DNA of 64,000 nucleotides from Deuterostichococcus epilithicus (lineage: Eukaryota > Chlorophyta > Trebouxiophyceae > Prasiolales > Stichococcaceae). Within the stretch, counting starts at the first letter, position 1. The number at the start of each line of letters is the position of its first letter. The notes beneath the pieces are model-generated. The model searched no databases and had not been told where the DNA came from. It worked only from the letters and a program-made list of their open reading frames with translations. The stretch spans positions 1,488,001 through 1,552,000 of the forward strand of contig JAVTLE010000013.1 in assembly GCA_033439295.1 (NCBI GenBank), in the 5' to 3' direction. A program made the position numbers and the translations under genes. This document shows positions 1-10,834 of this stretch, piece after piece.

Positions 1-211
1 TGCAGCCAGGGGCATACTGCAAATACGAGCGATGAGCTTGAAAGCAGTATGTCCTTGCAGCAGATATGTAATCACCAATTGCAGCCTTCCACAGTCTGCA
101 GATAGGCATGTCAAGGCGACAAGGGACAATCCTTCCACCTGCTCCTTGCCCCGCATTGGTCTGGCACCGTGCAGCAACCCCTTCAGCACGAAAGCTTGTC
201 ACCTGCGACAG
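1..211 (+). other. Presumed eIF5B intron at window edge
   Basis: No supported coding sequence. The stretch runs up to a CAG acceptor at 209-211 that precedes the first eIF5B exon in the window, so it is most simply the end of an intron whose donor lies outside the window. Confidence 0.5.
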
Positions 212-3200
212 GAGCTCAGCGCGGCGGCCAAGAAGAAGGCCAAGCGCAAGGCAAAGGAGAAGGCGGCCAAGGGCGGCGGCGGCGGCGACGCCGCGGCGAC
301 GGCGGCAGCAGCGGCGCCCGCCGACAAGCCGGCCAAGGGCAAGAAGGTGTCGGCGGCGGTGCGCGCCATGCAGGAGGCGCAGGAGGCTCGGCTGCGGGCT
401 GAGGAGGCCGCGCAGAAGGCCGAGGAGGAGCGCAGGCGCCAGGTAGGCGGTGCTCCACAACGATCTAATGTTGGGCAAAATTGAGCACGCGCGGGGGAGG
501 CGCTGCAGCATGCCACGCCAGGCTGCCAGACAGGCGGGCTGCACGACTGAAACGCGTGGATAATCTTCCAGCATTGGCATGTGTGAAAACACGCGCTGCC
601 AAACACATGCAAGCAGACGCACTGCAGCAGAGAGCGATGCACAAGTCAACAGGCATGGACGCATCGGTGGAATGTATTGACGACCTTTGCACAGGGCGTT
701 TCGAAGACGAGGTGATGCGCCGTGCACAGGGCGTTTCGAAGACGACGTTATGCGCTGTGCTGTCGAGGACCTACAGGTAGCATTCGACGATGATCCCTAA
801 AGCTAGACCCGAGCCCCAAAACCCGCCGGCGCGCAGGAGGAGGATGAGGAGCGGCGGGCGGCGGAGGAGGCGGAGGCAAAGGAGAAGGCGGACGCCGAGA
901 GGCGCGAGGCGCGAGCGGCGCACCGTGCGCAGCTCAAGCGCGAGGGCAAGCTGCTCACGGGCAAGGCCAAGAAGGAGGCGGAGCGCCTGGCCGCGATGCG
1001 GGAGCAGATGCTCGCCAACTCCAGCCTGGCGGTGCCGGGTGGGTGGGCCGGCTGCGCTGGCTGCTGCTTGTGCGGTGGCGGGGTGTGCTTGCACACGCAG
1101 GGTCTGGCGGCAGCCCGGTGGAACCACCAGGATGCGGACGGTGCAGCAGGCCTGCATGGGCTGCCTGAGTTCGTGCAATCGGCCGGAAGAAGGGACGCCC
1201 TCTCCAGCCTGCAGGAGCGGGGTTGGATCGTGGGTTCCTGTCGGCTACACGAGCTTGCACGTCGTCAAACCATGCCCAAGATTGACTCTGTGGTATACAG
1301 GCGATGAAGGCCAGCCGGTCAAAAAGAAGGTGGTGTACGCCTCCAAGAAGAAGGGGCCGCGGAAGCAGCCGTCGGGCGACGCCGGCGCCGCCGCTGAGGC
1401 GGAGGCGGCGAAGCAGGCCGAGGCCGAGGCCGTTGCGCTTGCCGCGCAGCAGGCCAAGGTCCGCAATTCAAGGAACCGACGACCGAGAACTCGAGGGCTT
1501 CGATCCTGCGTTTTGTCTCGTGCCACTATGGATGCACCGTCACGTGCACCATGTGACCTACTCATCACATGCTTTGTTTTGCTTTACGGCTCCTGCCCGC
1601 CGCGGGTGCACAATACGGCAAGAACCATGTCATCCCGCGAGCATGCCAGTTCCCGTTGCGCCACACAGGAGGAGGAGGAGCGGCGGCTCAAGGCGGAGCA
1701 GGGGGCGGCGGAGGCGGCCGCCAAGGAGGCAGCAGCAGCAGCGGCGGCGGCTGCGGCCGCCCCGGCAGAGTCTTCAGACGGGGAGGACTGGGACGCCATG
1801 GACCTGGACGCCATCGAGTTGCCTGCGCAGCGGGAGGCACGGCTCAAGGTTGGGGGAATCCGTCGTTGAACTCATCACTGGTCGCATGGCACGCCGGCCC
1901 CGATGGCTTGATGGTGGCATTTGGGGCTGACAGCCTGAACTCCCCAAGCAGGTGCTGTGTGACAGGCGTGATCAGTCCAGAGCTCCTTGACCAAGCCGAA
2001 GCGCGCGCACTTCACGGCTGCGAGCACCATTCGTGTTGATGGCCGCCCGCTTGCACTGTCGCCCCGCAGGCGGAGCAGGAGGCCGCAGCAGCCGCAGCGG
2101 CACAAGCCGCCGCTAGGGAGGCGGCCGAGGCCGAGGCCGCAGCAGCAGCCGCCGCAAAGGCAGCCGAGCCGGCGCCCATGGAGCGGGACGAGCAGACCGA
2201 GCAAGGCAGCGACGAGGAGGAGGAGGATGAAGACGAGGATGAAGATGAGGACGAGGAGGGGTCCGGCTCGGAGGAGGAGTCGTCAGAGGAGGACAGCGGC
2301 AGGTGTGGCACTTGGAGAGAGCTTCACCGATGCTTCGTCCATCGTGCACTGATCGATGCTGCCAGAGATGTAGATACTGCTCATGTGTACCCAGCCATGT
2401 GCCGGGCCTGCAGCAGCTTGCGCCTGTCGTCCGGGGCTGACAGGGGGCGCGATCTTCAGTCGCACCGCGGCAGCCAGCTCGACCTGCGCAGCATCACAGC
2501 CAGCTGCCTGCGGTCCCAGCACAGGCGCCCCCGCGCACCGCCGCCAGCGGCAGTGCTCCGACCTGATTTGCATCCTCCTGCGACACTCCCAAAAACTTCG
2601 TGTGACCCCCTGAACCCTGAACCCCAAAATCGGACCCTGCAGCGAGACGGAGTACTCGTCGTCGTACGAGAGCGAGACGGACAGCGAGGAGGCACGGGAG
2701 GCGCGGGTAGCGGCGTCCCGGGCTGCGCGAGACAAGCGCATCGCCGCGGCACGCGCCGCCGGCTCCATGGACGACCTCCGCTCCCCCATCTGCTGCATCC
2801 TGGGCCATGTCGACACGGGTGCGGCGGGGCATGTGCTGCAGCTGCCATCGAGCACGCCGAGCACCAAGGAGGTCTGCATGCGTCCTGAGGGATGTCAGGG
2901 TGCCACCCGTCGACCTGTCGTGCGGTGCCGGCGCGACGGCGCTGCGCAGTCGTGCGGGCCGACTGCGAGCTCTCCAGCGACATGCCGCCGCGCGGCCCAG
3001 GTGGCCTGCGGGCGCCGCTGCAGGCGCGTGCTCGCGGCCCTGGCTCGGGACCAGCGACTCCGGACTTGCAAACCTCGCGCGCGTCCTGTGCGCAGGGAAG
3101 ACGAAGATCCTGGACAACGTGCGGCGGACGAACGTGCAGGACGGAGAGGCGGGCGGCATCACGCAGCAGATCGGCGCGACCTACGTCCCGGGCGCCAACA

Positions 3201-6200
3201 TCCGCACCCGCACCGAGTCCCTGCGCAGGGGCCGCGACTTCGACCTGCGCGTGCCCGGCCTGCTCATCATCGACACCCCGGGTGCGCCGCCGGAGGCCCC
3301 GTCGCGGAGCCCGGTCGAGCCCGGCCGCGTGTGAGCCCGATGCCGGGCTCTGATGCGCAGCCTGCCGCGTGCTGCTGCCCCTCCGTGTCGTTGCCGCCGT
3401 CTCCTCGCAGCGGCATTTTGCATGTTCCCTTGAAAACCTCCCGGCGAAGAGCCTCGGGGCTCCACCTCCTCGTTCACTGTTCGGCTGCCCAGGTCGACGC
3501 GGCCTCTTTTCAACCAACCCTAAAGCCTCAAATACCTGTGCCGCCGGGCACGAGTCGGTCACCGACCTGCGCTCCCGCGGCAGCAGCCTGTGAGCTCACG
3601 CAGTCTCCTGCAAACCCCGAGACTCAAGCCTCGAACAAAACCCTGCGCAGGGCACGAGTCGTTCACCAACCTGCGCTCCCGCGGCAGCAGCCTGTGCGAC
3701 ATCGCCATCCTGGTTGTGGACCTCATGCACGGCCTGGAGCCGCAGACCATCGAGTCCATCAACCTGCTCAAGCAGCGCAAAACGCCCTTCATCATTGCCC
3801 TCAACAAGGTGGGGGCAGCAGCGCTGTGCCCACAGTTGGCGGCTGCAGCATTGCATCTGGTGGCTGCGCAAGCTATTTCGAGCCACCATCACCACCCCCC
3901 CGCGCTGCGCATTCCGCAGCTGACGCCAGCTGGGCATGGTCTCGCAAGGCTGCAGCAGCTCCACAAGCATGCAGTCAGTCAATTTGAGCAGCACCTCAAG
4001 TATGCTGACCCCGGGGCAGGTGGACCGGCTGTTCGACTGGAACGCGGTGAAGGACGCGCCCATCCGCGACAGCATGGACCAGCAGAAGCAGCATGTGCTG
4101 GTGGAGTTCGAGCAGCGCCTCAACCAGTCGGTGCTCAACCTCAACGAGCAGGTGCGGCAGGGTGTCTCCCTTGAGGGTCTAGTGTCAACTCTGGGTAGCG
4201 CCTCTTTCCTCATGCCGAGCCCGGAGGGTTCATATGCCTGCGCACACATTGAATATTCTCACTGCAGGTTTTCTTCGTTGCAGAAGGCATGAAACAGCCT
4301 TCACGAAACGTGCCGCGCAAGTGCTGTGAGCTCATGTGCTGGTTCTGCCTGGTACGGCAGGGGCTGAATGTGGCGTTGTACTGGAAGAACCCAGACCCTC
4401 GGAAGTATGTCAACATTGTGCCCACGTCCGCCATCACCGGCGAAGGTGCACGCCGCCAATGCTGCTGAGCTCTGCCTGCCGCCCTGCATTTGCGCTGCAT
4501 ATATGCCCTGCCAGCTTGATTGTTGGCGTGCTTCCACAGCTCAGGCATGGTCACTGCTGTTGCCTGCAACATGGTGATGAGGCTTCGTATCTTGGCACGA
4601 ATGCAGGCATCCCGGACATGCTGCAGCTGCTGGTGAAGCTGACGCAGAGCATGATGGCGGAGCGCCTCATGTTCATCAACGAGCTGCAGGCCACTGTGCT
4701 GGAGGTGCCGCTGCTGCCCGGCCACCCTGCCATGCCGCCTGAGCTGGGATACTGCTGTGACCTGACCTTCCAGCCGCTGAACCTATCCGCCTCCCTGCTG
4801 ATTGCTGCGGACGAGTGGTCTCGAATGAGAAGCGACACAGGATGTACCAGCGCTGATGCAGCCCGCATCTCGACATGCAGGTCAAGGTGATCGAGGGGCT
4901 GGGCACGACGATGGATGTGGTGCTGGTGAATGGGCTGCTGAAGGAGGGCGCCCAGATTGTGGTGTGCGGCCTGGGTGCGCCCATCGTCACCACCATTCGC
5001 TCCCTGCTCACGCCCCACCCCATGAAGGTGAGCTGCGCGTGCAAGGTGCACCGCGCCCAGAGAGGCGTCGCAGAAGAGCAGGCGGGCACTGGATGCCTGG
5101 ACTGGCTCGCCTTCCGCAACTGACTCATGCGCCGGGAGTCTGCTGCACAGCGTGTCGCCTTCCTGTTCTCGTCGTGGCCCTCGACATCTGTTCCCACGTG
5201 CATACAGCCGCAGCAGCTCCCCGCACAGTGCTTGTCCCCGGGTCTGCGCCTGCTTCCTCGTGCTGCTGCAGTGTCACGCAGCCACCATACCCATACACCC
5301 TGAATCCCTAAACCCTGACCCCCTGCTGCAGGAGCTGCGCGTCAAGGGCTCCTACATCCACCACAAGGAGGTGAAGGCGGCGCAGGGCATCAAAATTGCG
5401 GCTAACGGCCTGGAGTCCGCGGTCGCCGGCACGCAGCTGCTGGTGGTGCGCCCCGAGGACGACCTGGGGGCGCTGCGGGAGGAGGTCATGTCCGACATGG
5501 CCGACATCTTCTCCTCCGTCGACAAGGGCGGTGCGCGGCTCTCAATCACATCCCGCCCTCCGTTGTCCCAGGCGGCCGGCGACCAGCCCAATGTGCCAGT
5601 GTCTGTGGACATGCGCGGGACCTGTGCATGGCTCTCCCACGAACACACAGCATAGTGGCGGTCCTGAGGGGCTGTGAGACGCCCGCCTTCCAGCCGCGGG
5701 TGCAGCGGGCGGTTCAGCACCGCGCAGCAGCCCTCTGGGGGTGGCTTGGAGGTTGCTGCAGACTACAGAGGTGTCGCCCAAGTGTGTGAGCAGACCCTGC
5801 TCAGCGCAGCCTGGATGAAGCCAGCAACAGCCAGCAGTAGCCAGGAGCCGCCTTGCAGCCGCCCGACGAGTTTTGCCTGGCCCTGCCCCCGCAGGCGAGG
5901 GCGTCTGCGTGCAGGCCTCCACTCTGGGATCGCTGGAGGCGCTGCTGACTTTCCTCAAGTCGGACGCGGTGCAGATCCCGGTATCCGGCATCAACATCGG
6001 TCCCATTCACAAGAAGGACGTCATGCGCGCCTCCGTCATGCTGGAGAAGGTGTCGAAATTGACCAAGATGCTTACATGCATACCAAAGGCACATCGTCGT
6101 GCACAGAGACTTGCTGCCTCCTTGCAGACACCTGACCTCCCTGTCTGCTGCTGCGCGACACATACTGCATGCCTAGGTTACATGACTTGCGTTTGTCGGG

Positions 6201-8436
6201 CGGCGCGGCATCGCTTCATTGTGGCGACACCAGACTTGCTCAGTTCGTGAGTTGCGAGCACGTTCAGCGACACCCTCGTTCTAACACGTTCCCCGCGCGC
6301 GTCACCCCGCAGGGCGCCAAGAAGTTTGCGGTCATCCTGGCTTTCGATGTTCCGGTGAACCGGGAGGCGCGGGAGCTGGCCGAGTCCATGGGCGTCCGCA
6401 TCTTCACAGCGGACATCATCTACCACCTCTTCGACCAGTTCACTGCCTACCTCAAGCAGGTGGGTGTGGCTTAGGGTTAGTACCTCGAGCGGGATTCTAA
6501 GGGATGATTGACAGCAATATTCTGAGGGATGAATGACAACAAGGAGTAGTGTGCCGAGTTTTGGGGGCGCATTGAGCACCGCTGGGCATCTTACCTGCCC
6601 CTTCACTTTGATAGGGCAGGTAAGAAGGGCCGAAAGGGATCCAGTGGGCCCTCGATTTCAATGTGCCAACACTCCAGCTGCTGGGCAAGTGTGCTCCCCT
6701 CAAATGCCCGCTGCTGCAGAAGATGCCTGGAGCAGGCGAGCATCCAGAAAAAGGCTGCCATCGACAACCTCGTGTCATTCTGTGCTCTCCACTGACGAGA
6801 CATGACGCCGTGGGCCCGGCACCGAGGCCACCCGCCCGCCTGATTTCAACGTTCGAGAATTCCAAAATGGAAAAGCCCTACAAACGAACAGGTGAAGGAG
6901 GAGGAGCAGGAGGCGGCGCGCTTTGAGGCCGTCTTCCCCTGCATCCTGCGCATCCTGCCCACCTGCATCTTCAACAAGAAGGACCCCATCGTGCTGGGCG
7001 TCGACGTCGTGGACGGCATCGCCAAGGCGCGCACTCCGTAGCATATATGTATATATGCTAATGCATATATGCAAATACCATGCCATCCGTGAATATGATG
7101 ATGCTGATGAACATGCTTGCAGCCTGTGCCTTCGTGATGTGCAACTGCCCCCCTTTCGGCAGCGCACGAGTTGGCTTATAATGCGTGCAATGCCTGTTGG
7201 CCTGGTCTGCATGTGCAGTTTTTGTGGCATCTCTCTGCGGCATGCGTCGGCTGCCCCCAGCAGGCAATTTCTGCTGTGAGCAGCCCACGCTCAGGAGGCT
7301 GACCTTTTGTCCACTTCTCAAATTAAGTCTCGTGATGTGGCCGCCGTGCAGGTGGGGACGCCGATCTGTGTGCCCACCCAGAACGGCATCGAGCTTGGCC
7401 GCATCGCCTCCCTGGAGCTCAACCACAAGGTGCGAACAGGGGTATATGAGCGTCTCAGAGTTCACATGGTACAGTGTTCCAGAAGCGTGCAGATGAAACA
7501 GCCCGGTGCTGCTCAGCGTCCGGCTCGACGCCTTGTGCCTCAAGACGGAGAATGCCCTGGTCCTCCTGGTGTGGAGCGGCCAAATTTGTGGTGGAGGTGA
7601 CGGGGGATTCAAGCGCCACTAAGTCGTGAGGTTATGTCCCCTGCTCCATAATGCAGGCGGTCAATGTCGCGAAGAAGGGCGACAGCGTGGCGATGAAGCT
7701 GGAGCCTGGCAACGCTGCGGAGGCCTCCCGCCTCTATGGCCGCCACTTCGACTTCCATGTACGCTCCTCTTTGTGGATTCCTGAATGTTATCTTTCGTGT
7801 CTGAGTTTGGCTGACGGTCAACCCTGAAGAAGGCCTGTTCTCGAACTGGAGTGCCCGAAGCACTCCAATTGCAAAATCGTCTTGGCACGCTCGGCAGTGA
7901 GCATGGGCTAATGGTCGACATAGTCAGCGGTCTTCCGGCCCTGTGCCTGGTTGCCGCACCTGTCGTCATGTCGACGATTGAATGCTGCTGCTGCTGTTGC
8001 AGGACGAGCTGGTCAGCAAGATCTCGAGGAAGTCCATCGACCTGCTGAAGGTGCGACAAGTGTTCCCGTGCACATGCGGTCGACACAAGGGCGCGCACAG
8101 GCTGCCCCTTGCCTTTCGTTTCTGGAAACTGAAGAGGCCCCTTCCAGGAATGAATTTTGCCGATTCCGATCCTGACTTGGATCTGCCGCCCTAGGAAAAC
8201 TTTCGGGACGACCTGTCGAGGGACGACTGGAAGCTGGTCGTCAGGGTGCGTCGCCTTCTGTCACCTGCAACTCATCCTGCGCATATGGCTGTCATGGGCG
8301 AGCATGAGCCCGTCTTTGCTTGCAGCGGCGCACGGCTCACTGATCTTCGCGATGCACCTTGGCACATGCAATGCCTTCTGCTGACGCCCTGTCTGTCCCT
8401 TGTATGCAGCTCAAGTCCATGTTCCAGATCCAGTAG
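212..8436 (+). CDS. EIF5B: Translation initiation factor eIF5B (5' partial)
   Basis: eIF5B is the ribosome-dependent GTPase that joins the 60S to the 40S subunit. Exons: 212-442, 837-1038, 1301-1458, 1669-1848, 2070-2302, 2643-2818, 3096-3281, 3651-3808, 4020-4151, 4361-4445, 4607-4704, 4881-5027, 5332-5530, 5895-6049, 6313-6459, 6892-7026, 7352-7429, 7657-7758, 8003-8050, 8195-8245, 8410-8436. All phases match and give about 975 residues; animal eIF5B is about 1200, so the start is upstream of the window. The N-terminal half is Lys/Glu/Ala-rich with an acidic Asp/Glu run. The GTPase motifs GHVDTGKT, DTPGHES and NKVD are each split by an intron. Domain II ([14 protein letters not shown]), domain III ([16 protein letters not shown]) and domain IV follow, ending in LKSMFQIQ. 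Intron 7027-7351 needs a GC donor, because reading on meets a stop at 7039. Confidence 0.97.
688..757. repeat. 35-bp tandem repeat, two copies
   Basis: Two copies of a 35-base unit beginning TGCACAGGGCGTTTCGAAGA (688 and 723), differing at a few positions, in the intron between eIF5B exons 442 and 837. Confidence 0.9.
2608..2625. repeat. Telomere-like CCCTGAA motifs
   Basis: CCCTGAACCCTGAACCCC is a variant of the CCCTAAA telomere unit. It lies just upstream of the CAG acceptor at 2642. A longer related run at 5298-5322 (CCCTGAA, TCCCTAAA, CCCTGA) precedes the acceptor at 5331, and TTAGGGTTAG at 6471-6480 follows the donor at 6460. Confidence 0.6.
3547..3698 (+). repeat. Junction-spanning duplication before eIF5B exon 3651
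   Basis: Bases 3547-3594 repeat the first 48 bases of the exon that starts at 3651, offset 104 bases, with only a few mismatches. The copy reads [14 protein letters not shown] then stop, against [14 protein letters not shown] in the real exon. Its acceptor is CCG instead of CAG, so it should be silent. Similarity continues upstream into the intron, so the duplicated unit spans the splice junction. Confidence 0.9.
6494..6543. repeat. 25-bp imperfect tandem repeat
   Basis: Two units beginning ATTCT at 6494 and 6519, each containing GGGATGA followed by TGACA, in the eIF5B intron 6460-6891. Confidence 0.8.
7041..7073. repeat. AT-rich inverted repeats in GC-donor intron
   Basis: GCATATAT and ATATATGC (7041-7058) can pair as an 8-bp stem around a GT. 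They are followed by the perfect palindrome TGCATATATGCA (7062-7073). This is an AT island in otherwise GC-rich DNA, 15 bases after the GC donor at 7027. Confidence 0.7.
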
Positions 8437-9087
8437 TCGAGGGACCGCTGACGGCCGCCAAGGCCATTCGGCGGCCATGCATGGTTTGGCGGCACATGCC
8501 CTGCTTGACAGCGGGGCGGCGGCATCACTTTTGAAGGTGCTGCGACAGATGCGAAGGTCGGATTCGAGGATGAGCACATGCGTGTGCGTTCCTGCCCTTT
8601 GATGTGGGAACATCGATTGCAACAGACAGCGGCGCATTGCCGCGGTGCGCTTTGTCAAAGTCGTGCAAGGGGTCACAGGGAACGAGTTGAAAAACTTAGT
8701 CTTGCAGCATTGCAGTCGAGCCAATGCAATTCAACTCGACTTCCACACGGCCTGCTGCAAGCTCGTGCAAGGGAGATGTTTGCAACGCCATAAGCCCGAC
8801 ATGAAGTATGATCACCACCGTCACCAGATCAGCCGAGCGTTGGTACACTGCGCTGCCGCACTTGATATGCGCACATGCGTGATATGACATTTGCCTCGCA
8901 TTCGTCGTGCACGATCTGATCTGTCGCGGTGCGTTTGAACTTCACTTATGCAAAGCTCCCAGCTTCCGTCAACTTTGTGACGAGCCTGAGGAACCAGCAG
9001 CTGCTTGTTACGTCATTGCCATTAGACCGAGAAGCATTTGTGGTGATCGCGTGATCCCTCCTCGCCTTGCACCGGTGCATCACCAGC
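8437..9087. other. Intergenic, no gene seen
   Basis: Holds the eIF5B 3' untranslated region and the 5' region of the DUF4258 gene. No conserved coding frame and no TGTAA polyadenylation signal near the stop. Confidence 0.6.
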
Positions 9088-10011
9088 ATGGCGCGCGGCG
9101 GCAACAGGTTTTGCAAGGGCAAGATGAGGTCCGGGGACAGCCGGCGCGCCCAGCAGGCGAAGCGACCAAAGGCAAAAGGCGGATCGAAGGGCGGCTTCGC
9201 TGGGTTCCTGGGTGGGTGGGGTTTCTGCCTGAAAGCGCCTTTGTATCTTGAGCAACACACAAGCAGAGCGCCAATAGCCTTGATGTGCGGTTTCCCTCCA
9301 CTGCCGAGCGCGCATGTGCCGTGCATTCGCAGGGGCGGTGGGTGCTGTGGCAGCCGTATGCGTTGGCGTCCTGGTGCAGCAGTCGCGGCGGCAGAAGCAG
9401 AAGTTCGCCAGCGATGCGCTGTTGCTGGGCAGGATGCGGCGGCTGCCGCTCATCATCACCGAGCACGCTGACTGTCGCATGGACTGCCGGTGAGTTGCAG
9501 CTGTTTTCCACTGCATAAAACGGCTACCCTCTGCATGTACAATGCCTGTCCAGCTTTTCTGGCTGCTGTATGCCCCGAGTGGCTGCTGAGTCACTGTCAC
9601 AACCAACAGACACATCTCGAGAGGGGAAGTGGACGAGGTGCTGACGACGGGCAAGATCAACGGCCGAAAGTCCGAGCCAGCCCTAAGACCCTGCCCAAAG
9701 TATGTCGTCGACGGCCAGGTTGGACCTGATGGCAAGCACATCGAGGTGCGAATTTGCGACGCCACCCGCAACATTGACCTCGTAGCTTGTATGCCATGTG
9801 CCTCCGTTCACCAAGTGCCATCGTTGCTGCAATGTAAGAATGACGCACAAAGGGTCTCTGCGTCTGCACCTGTATGCTCTGCTGCGGCAGTTCGCCGTGA
9901 CGCAGATGTGTAGCTCTGTGTGTGCAGTGCGTGGTGAGCGCCTGCCCTGCGGCGAGCCACCTGGTGACGGTCATCGACCTCGACACGGACTGGTCTTGCT
10001 ACTGCCCGTGA
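9088..10011 (+). CDS. DUF4258 domain protein
   Basis: Exons 9088-9211, 9333-9489, 9610-9745 and 9928-10011, all in phase, give 166 residues. The start is the ATG of MARGGNRFCKG. The N-terminus is strongly basic (RRAQQAKRPKAKGG), followed by a hydrophobic stretch around residues 42-57 (GAVGAVAAVCVGVLVQ), which suggests a membrane anchor or targeting segment. The C-terminal part, with EHADCRMDCRHISRGEVDEV and a following Gly-Lys-Ile turn, matches the DUF4258 pattern (His, Arg-Met, Arg-x-Ile-Ser, Glu-Val, then a Gly-containing strand), a small domain mainly seen in bacteria. Function is unknown. The tail is Cys-rich and ends DWSCYCP. The domain call rests on pattern recognition alone. Confidence 0.72.
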
Positions 10012-10834
10012 GAGCAGAGGAGATCCTGAGACATGCTCGGCAGGTCTGCAATGGCTCTGGGTTCGACAAGACGGAGAGGTGCGCTAGGTGTGGGCCCTAA
10101 AGGAAGCAGACGCTGCGACTTGTGAAGGTGGACTTTCTTGTGCATCCCTCAGTTGAGAATCGATGTGCTGCAGATCCTTGCGAGCTGCGGCAGGGGGCGT
10201 GCAGCAGCAGATGGGTGCAAGAACGGCAATATATAAGGACATACAAGTTGCCGTCGCAACTGCTTCTGCAGGCCTGCTACTGGTGTCTAATGCGTGTATG
10301 ATAATTACCGAACATCCTCAGCTCCAAGTGGCATTTGACCCTCACGTAGGTCTAGTCCCTGTCCGATTAGCAGTTTCCTCCGAGTCGCATCTGACAGGCT
10401 AGCGCACATGAAATGAGTCGGTTTCCACCGATTCCAATGTCAGCATCACGATGCTGATGCTCGAGGTTTTCCATTAGATCTTATCCCATCTCAATCACGT
10501 ACTGCTCTTTGCAACTGAAGTTGAACTGCGAAGTCGTGTTTCCGCCTGCCTAAAGACGGCATGAGCTGTGAATGTTGATTTCACGGTGCGTGAAATGCCA
10601 TGCACTGATCGCCAATGCGAGCCAGAAACATCTGTCCAGGCAGTGTGACGCATGGCGCAGCAAAGTCTATGGTTATATCGCTTGCCGCATGCATAAAAAA
10701 GCTCCAGAGTAAAGAGCCTGAGGCCATGATCTTGCACGTGCAGAATTTCTAGCTTGTGTCCGTCCATCATCAGCAGGATAATAGGACACCGTTAATCACA
10801 ACAACACGGGCAGGCAATTTGTTGTTTGTTCAAG
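10012..10834. other. Convergent intergenic region
   Basis: Lies between the 3' ends of the DUF4258 gene (+) and the secreted-protein gene (-). AT-richer than the genes. I see no coding frame, RNA gene or repeat. Confidence 0.6.

Noticed and set aside
790-1869. A 359-residue plus-strand open frame
   Set aside because: It mixes eIF5B exons and introns; middle parts have no family support and exon phases explain the coding segments.
2456-3562. A 368-residue minus-strand open frame opposite eIF5B
   Set aside because: Arg/Ala/Pro-rich composition is typical of the complement of GC-rich coding sequence; no domain seen.
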